Source: Oscillospiraceae bacterium (GTDB lineage: Bacteria; Bacillota; Clostridia; Clostridiales; Clostridiaceae). Taken from it: a DNA stretch of 8,296 nt. The DNA lies in NCBI GenBank assembly GCA_009785875.1, contig WQUF01000491.1, forward strand, positions 1 through 8,296, written 5' to 3'. Of the stretch, positions 4,801-8,296 are shown in pieces (the stretch's first letter is position 1; every line of letters begins with the position of its first letter). Under the pieces are notes generated by a model, which saw only the letters and a program-made list of their open reading frames with translations, was not told the origin of the DNA and did not search any database. Position numbers and translations under genes: made by a program.

Positions 4801-5751
4801 TTAACTTATTTTAAAACCTCTTTCGCATCTATTTCCCCAAGCATCGATTAGCTTTCCTTCTTTATAGAAACATACAATTTCACATCGATTAGCACATTTC
4901 TCACATTCAATACCTTTAGTATTAAAATTCATCTCAGATACATCGAAATTAAATTTTTGTCTCTGCTCACCCTTTTTAGAAAGTATAGCAACTCCTAATG
5001 CACCCATTAAATGCGCATTTTTATCAACATATATCTTTTCAGACGTAGCAACCTCAAAAGCTTTAATTACTCCTACATTCTTAGAGACCCCCCCTTGAAA
5101 TACTATAGGAGGCTTTATATTTTTTCCTTTGCCTACATTGTTTAAATAATTTGAAACTACAGCCATGCAAAGTCCAGCAATGATATCTTCTTTTTTATAA
5201 CCTATTTGAGCTTTATGTACCAAATCTGATTCTGCAAATACCGTACACCTTGCTGCTATTTTCGTCGGATTATTGGATTTTAAAGCGATGTCTCCAAATT
5301 CCTCTACATTTAAGCCAAGGCGCCTCGCTTGAGAACCCAGAAAAGCTCCAGTTCCAGCTGCGCATAGAGTATTCATAGCATAATCAATTACGATCCCATT
5401 CTCTATTATGATGATTTTGGAATCTTGACCACCAATTTCAAATATAGTCCTAGTTTTTGGGAAAATAGAGAGGGTACCAATAGCATGAGCAGTGATCTCA
5501 TTCTTCACGACATTAGCAAGGAGCATAGAACCGATTAAATTCCTTGCAGAACCTGTCGTTCCTACTGATTTTACATCAATATTTTTATCCTTTATTTGAT
5601 TTTTAAGGCATTTTATCACATGCTTTGATGCTTCAATCGGGTTTCCTTCTGTCCAAATATACTCTTGTGCTACTATATTATTTTTATCATCGATTATCAC
5701 AGCTTTTGTAGAAATAGATCCAATATCCACTCCTAAATATCCATCAATCAT
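4801..5751 (-). CDS. BadF/BadG/BcrA/BcrD-type ATPase (acyl-CoA dehydratase activase-like)
   Basis: This 316-residue protein belongs to the actin/Hsp70-fold ATPases that couple ATP hydrolysis to low-potential electron transfer from a [4Fe-4S] cluster at the dimer interface. Phosphate loops are GVDIGSISTK (7-16) and EIGGQDSKII (105-114), with an adenosine-site GGV at 220-222. The two cluster ligands of HgdC-type activases are conserved: Cys130 in CAAGTG and Cys169 in CTVFAES. It is about 50 residues longer than a typical ~260-residue HgdC. The extra C-terminus holds a cysteine cluster (Cys283, 286, 290, 294 and 309), which could bind a second metal centre. The ATG directly abuts the previous stop (TAA-ATG), so it is last in a three-gene operon. 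The target enzyme is not identified; the context points to the two upstream proteins. Confidence 0.9.
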   Translation of the reverse strand: MIDGYLGVDIGSISTKAVIIDDKNNIVAQEYIWTEGNPIEASKHVIKCLKNQIKDKNIDVKSVGTTGSARNLIGSMLLANVVKNEITAHAIGTLSIFPKTRTIFEIGGQDSKIIIIENGIVIDYAMNTLCAAGTGAFLGSQARRLGLNVEEFGDIALKSNNPTKIAARCTVFAESDLVHKAQIGYKKEDIIAGLCMAVVSNYLNNVGKGKNIKPPIVFQGGVSKNVGVIKAFEVATSEKIYVDKNAHLMGALGVAILSKKGEQRQKFNFDVSEMNFNTKGIECEKCANRCEIVCFYKEGKLIDAWGNRCERGFKIS

Positions 5752-6840
5752 TTAAGATCCCATCCTCTGCTTTTCTAATTTACCTTTTCGCATTACAATC
5801 ATGTCATTAAAAGCTTCTAATCTTGTTTTAATTCCAGTCTCTGCTGTTTGAGAATCAAAACTTATATATAGAATTGGAATTTTATAATCTTTAGCGATGT
5901 TTTGAAGGATAGGCATTGCATTGACTTCTGGGGTACATCCAAAAGGTTTAACATGTATGATTCCGTCAAAGCCTTCTATAGCAAGCCTTTTACTATTAGC
6001 AACGCTATCTGTACCATCTGCGCCTATATGATATTTTAGGTACCCTTCTGCTTCTTTTAGAATCTTTTTAAAAACTTTCGATTTTTCAAACATTAAAAAA
6101 GTAGCTGTTGTAAATCTCTTCATGACTATTTTATATTTTGCAAGTTCCTTTTCAATAAAAAAATTGCTAAATGGTTCCATAAGAGTGTAAAGCTCCCCCA
6201 CTAAACCTACCTTTAAACAGTTACATGGTTTATATATTTTTAAGCATCTAAATTTATGCTCATAATTTATATATATGCTGCTTAGCATCTTAAAGTTTTT
6301 CACATATCTTAATTCGTTTAAAAATTCTTTGTGCAAGTTTTCAAAGCTATTTTTCTCTAATTCAAACCCGATATTTTCTCTAATAAACCCCTCTATTTTA
6401 TCGATAAAGATAACCATATTAAAAGCCAATTTAATGTAATATAAAAATCTATATATAGATAAATTACAGCCAAGTCTCCTACAGATATTGTATAGCTTAA
6501 TAGGTTTAACATCATCGCTTAAAATAGAAATAAATTCAAAATCATATCCTAAATCTCTCAATATTTGCTCTTGTACCTCGCCATAATAACCGTATCTGCA
6601 CCCTCCACCTGATTGCATTAAAATATTAGCTCCATTTTCTAAAGCCTCTATGTAGTTTCCTAGATTGTACTTAAAAGGAATGCATACAAAATCAGGGCTA
6701 TATTTGCTGCCAAGTTCTATAGTCCTCTTTGTTATAGGCGGCGATGCTTTTATTTTTAAATCCTTAAATAAGGATTTAAATAAGAATTCCAACGCTATAT
6801 GATAATTCCCCATGTGAGGGAAGCTAATGATTTTATCCAT
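5752..6840 (-). CDS. COG3581-like protein (activase-associated, HgdB-related)
   Basis: The product is 362 residues from the preferred ATG. It matches the COG3581-type part of large CoA-enzyme activases: FPHMGNYHIALEFL (7-20), ELGSKYSPDFVCIPFK (42-57), SGGGCRYGYYGE (77-88), and a C-terminal HVKPFGCTPEVNAMP (296-310) followed by AETGIKTRLEAF (333-344). Conserved Cys53, Cys81 and Cys302 are candidate Fe-S ligands. The MDKIISFPHMG start fits the family and overlaps the previous gene by 8 bases (ATGGATAA), suggesting translational coupling. The only SD-like sequence, GGTGAT at 6851-6856, is ten bases away, longer than usual. In-frame alternatives are a TTG at 6870, a GTG at 6855 and an ATG at 6852. 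The role is inferred: one subunit of an Fe-S protein served by the downstream ATPase. Confidence 0.8.
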   Translation of the reverse strand: MDKIISFPHMGNYHIALEFLFKSLFKDLKIKASPPITKRTIELGSKYSPDFVCIPFKYNLGNYIEALENGANILMQSGGGCRYGYYGEVQEQILRDLGYDFEFISILSDDVKPIKLYNICRRLGCNLSIYRFLYYIKLAFNMVIFIDKIEGFIRENIGFELEKNSFENLHKEFLNELRYVKNFKMLSSIYINYEHKFRCLKIYKPCNCLKVGLVGELYTLMEPFSNFFIEKELAKYKIVMKRFTTATFLMFEKSKVFKKILKEAEGYLKYHIGADGTDSVANSKRLAIEGFDGIIHVKPFGCTPEVNAMPILQNIAKDYKIPILYISFDSQTAETGIKTRLEAFNDMIVMRKGKLEKQRMGS

Positions 6841-7756
6841 AACTAAAAACATCACCGTTCTTTCTTTCAATGATAATATCTAAAAAGCTCTCGATTCTAG
6901 TCTCTATTCCTATCTCTCCTATAAGTTCATCCAGGACTAAATTTATAACTGGTAGATTTTTTACTTTTCTCATCACTAATTCATTAGAAAGACAATCTGT
7001 TCCGCAGGGGAATGCTGTTAAAAGGATTATTCCATCGATTTTGTCTCGATAAATACTAATAGCACCTAAGAGTTCTTTATTAAATGTCCAGTATAAACTA
7101 TGTGAAATCTCTTTAGATTTTTTTATAGAGAGTTTAGTATCTGCAATATATGCATATATGGGATAAGCTCCCAGTTTTTTAATTTGCTCTATCACAGGAT
7201 ATCCAATCATCTTATCGTGTATATTATAAGGATGAGACACTATGAGGATTTTTACTACATCCTTTTTAATAAGCCCTTCTTGTGCTTTTATTCTCAGCTT
7301 CTGTTCATAAACTTGCACCTTTTTAGCAAGATTATAAGCTTTAAAGCTTTGAATATAGCCCTTTCCGAGAGTTCTCCCCATCTGAATAAAACCTTTTAAT
7401 TCGCTTTCTCCATTTCGAGCATCTAAATTGTAATCTAAAAGTTTTATATCTTTAAAAGTATTTTTTACGATATCATACATAGCATTGAATTTAACGCATA
7501 CCAGCTCTTTTTTCCCAAAGCTTTCAACCCTTGGCACCAGGATATAATCGCATTTGCCTATTAAAGAATAAACATGCCCCATATATATTTTTGAAGAAAG
7601 GCAACATTCATCTATTGAGAATTTTATTCCATCTTGAAGGATTTTTTTATTTGATTCATCGCTTAAAATCACTTTACATCCCAGACTATTAAAAAAAGTT
7701 CTCCATAAATATTCGTATCTATAATATAAAAGAGCTCTAGGAATTCCTATTTCCAT
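6833..7756 (-). CDS. DUF2229/COG3580-like protein (activase-associated)
   Basis: The product is 307 residues from the ATG at 7756. MEIGIPRALLYYRYEYLWRT at the N-terminus, SLGCKVILSDESNKK, and DECCLSSKIYMGH (49-61) match DUF2229, the uncharacterised CoA-enzyme-activase domain. CGTDCLSNE (251-259) and DELIGEIGIETRIESF (276-291) form the C-terminal part. Candidate metal-binding cysteines are 51, 52, 69, 87, 251 and 255. The ATG is preferred over a GTG nine bases upstream because GGTGAT (7761-7766) sits four bases before it and the family begins at MEIG. It is first in the operon and overlaps the next gene by 8 bases. It is about 240 residues shorter than would be needed to include the ATPase half of the fused proteins, so this is a split version, not a truncation. 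Confidence 0.82.
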   Translation of the reverse strand: MEIGIPRALLYYRYEYLWRTFFNSLGCKVILSDESNKKILQDGIKFSIDECCLSSKIYMGHVYSLIGKCDYILVPRVESFGKKELVCVKFNAMYDIVKNTFKDIKLLDYNLDARNGESELKGFIQMGRTLGKGYIQSFKAYNLAKKVQVYEQKLRIKAQEGLIKKDVVKILIVSHPYNIHDKMIGYPVIEQIKKLGAYPIYAYIADTKLSIKKSKEISHSLYWTFNKELLGAISIYRDKIDGIILLTAFPCGTDCLSNELVMRKVKNLPVINLVLDELIGEIGIETRIESFLDIIIERKNGDVFSYG

Positions 7757-7850
7757 GTAAATCACCCTTAAATATTATTGGCTTATTTTATAATTAATAT
7801 GCTTATACTTAATATATTAGTTTCTTCTATAAATGTGCAGGTTTTAGTTC

Positions 7851-7890
7851 AAAAAAAAGTTAATTTTGAAAAAATCTCTCAAAATTAACT
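7851..7890 (-). terminator. Rho-independent terminator of the aldolase gene
   Basis: AGTTAATTTTGA (7858-7869) and TCAAAATTAACT (7879-7890) form a perfect 12-bp stem with a 9-base loop. On the minus strand it is followed by eight T residues (7851-7858). It begins about 10 bases after the aldolase stop. It also separates the aldolase from the activase operon, which must therefore have its own promoter in 7757-7850; no good promoter match was found there. Confidence 0.9.
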
Positions 7891-7899
7891 TTAGATTTT

Positions 7900-8296
7900 T
7901 TATGCTTTTCCTTTTGATCCGAACAATTCTATCTTTTGTCTAACAGTCTCTATAATAGCTTTATATCCAGGATCCAATAACTTTCTTGGGTCAAATCCTT
8001 TTTTTACTTTGTCTTTTCCTTCTTCGATATATTTTCTAGTAGCAGCTGCAAAAGAAAGCTGACACTCTGTATTTACATTTATTTTGCAGACTCCTAAATC
8101 TATAGCTTTTTTGATCATATCTTCAGGGATTCCAGTTCCTCCGTGCAATACTAGAGGGATTCCAGCAGTAGCATCATGAATTTTTGCAAGTGCATCAAAA
8201 TCAAGGCCCTTCCAGTTAGGCGGATAAACTCCATGGATATTGCCGATACCTGCAGCTAAAAAGTCGATGCCTAAAGAAGCAATTTCTTTGCACTGC
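7900..8296 (-). CDS. fba: Class II fructose-bisphosphate aldolase, C-terminal part (5' end outside window)
   Basis: The frame stays open to the right edge, giving 131 visible residues; the first TTG/ATG inside the window is not the true start. The enzyme cleaves fructose-1,6-bisphosphate into dihydroxyacetone phosphate and glyceraldehyde-3-phosphate in glycolysis, and runs in reverse in gluconeogenesis. Family motifs are GIGNIHGVYPPNW and LVLHGGTGIPEDMIKKAI, whose histidines correspond to zinc ligands in class II enzymes, and KINVNTECQLSFA, the substrate phosphate-binding segment. DPRKLLDPGYKAI and ELFGSKGKA near the end also fit clostridial FBA. A tagatose-bisphosphate aldolase (GatY/KbaY) is the main alternative because the two share these motifs and only the C-terminal part is visible. 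It ends in a strong terminator. Confidence 0.85.
   Translation of the reverse strand, partial: QCKEIASLGIDFLAAGIGNIHGVYPPNWKGLDFDALAKIHDATAGIPLVLHGGTGIPEDMIKKAIDLGVCKINVNTECQLSFAAATRKYIEEGKDKVKKGFDPRKLLDPGYKAIIETVRQKIELFGSKGKA

Noticed and set aside
7757..7850. Promoter for the activase operon
   Set aside because: Several TATAAA/TATAAG words occur in this AT-rich gap, but none has a reasonable -35 at the right distance, so no site is called.

Overview
The window is AT-rich, with strong AGGAGG-type ribosome binding sites, short intergenic gaps and hairpin terminators. Its gene content (BadF/HgdC-type activase, DUF2229 protein, class II aldolase, FabF) fits a strictly anaerobic low-GC Firmicute, most likely a Clostridium or close relative. 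This is judged from sequence character and family knowledge; no species call is made. No rRNA, tRNA, CRISPR array, insertion sequence or phage gene cluster was seen.

Left part (1-2900): cell-wall-binding modules and small genes. The window opens inside a plus-strand gene whose visible part is the tail of an 'FPNVEFGK' repeat, an SH3b domain and an unrecognised C-terminal domain. A perfect 18-bp hairpin separates it from a convergent 110-residue orphan protein. Next comes a plus-strand GlsB/YeaQ/YmgE-type membrane protein. The minus-strand gene at 1537-2733 is the most unusual: four tandem ~56-residue repeats of the same family seen at the start of the window, a Pro/Thr-rich linker, and two CW_7 (Cpl-7 lysozyme type) modules. 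It has no catalytic domain and no signal peptide. The two repeat proteins look like paralogues that carry different wall-binding ends.

Middle part (2900-4700): two minus-strand genes with separate candidate promoters. One is a small DUF2325 protein. The other is a complete stand-alone FabF (beta-ketoacyl-ACP synthase II) with an intact Cys-His-Lys-His active site. An inverted repeat overlaps the fabF -10 box and could be an operator.

Right part (4801-7756): a tight three-gene minus-strand operon, transcribed as DUF2229/COG3580-like protein, then COG3581-like protein, then BadF/BcrA-type ATPase. Together these correspond to a split form of the large CoA-enzyme activases. The first two share a C-terminal motif and conserved cysteines, so they may form a two-subunit Fe-S protein that the ATPase reduces. 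No recognisable dehydratase substrate partner is in the window. Beyond the operon, a strong terminator closes the 3' end of a class II fructose-bisphosphate aldolase gene that runs off the right edge.

The best candidates for an undescribed system are the repeat/CW_7/SH3b protein pair and the split activase operon that lacks a dehydratase.
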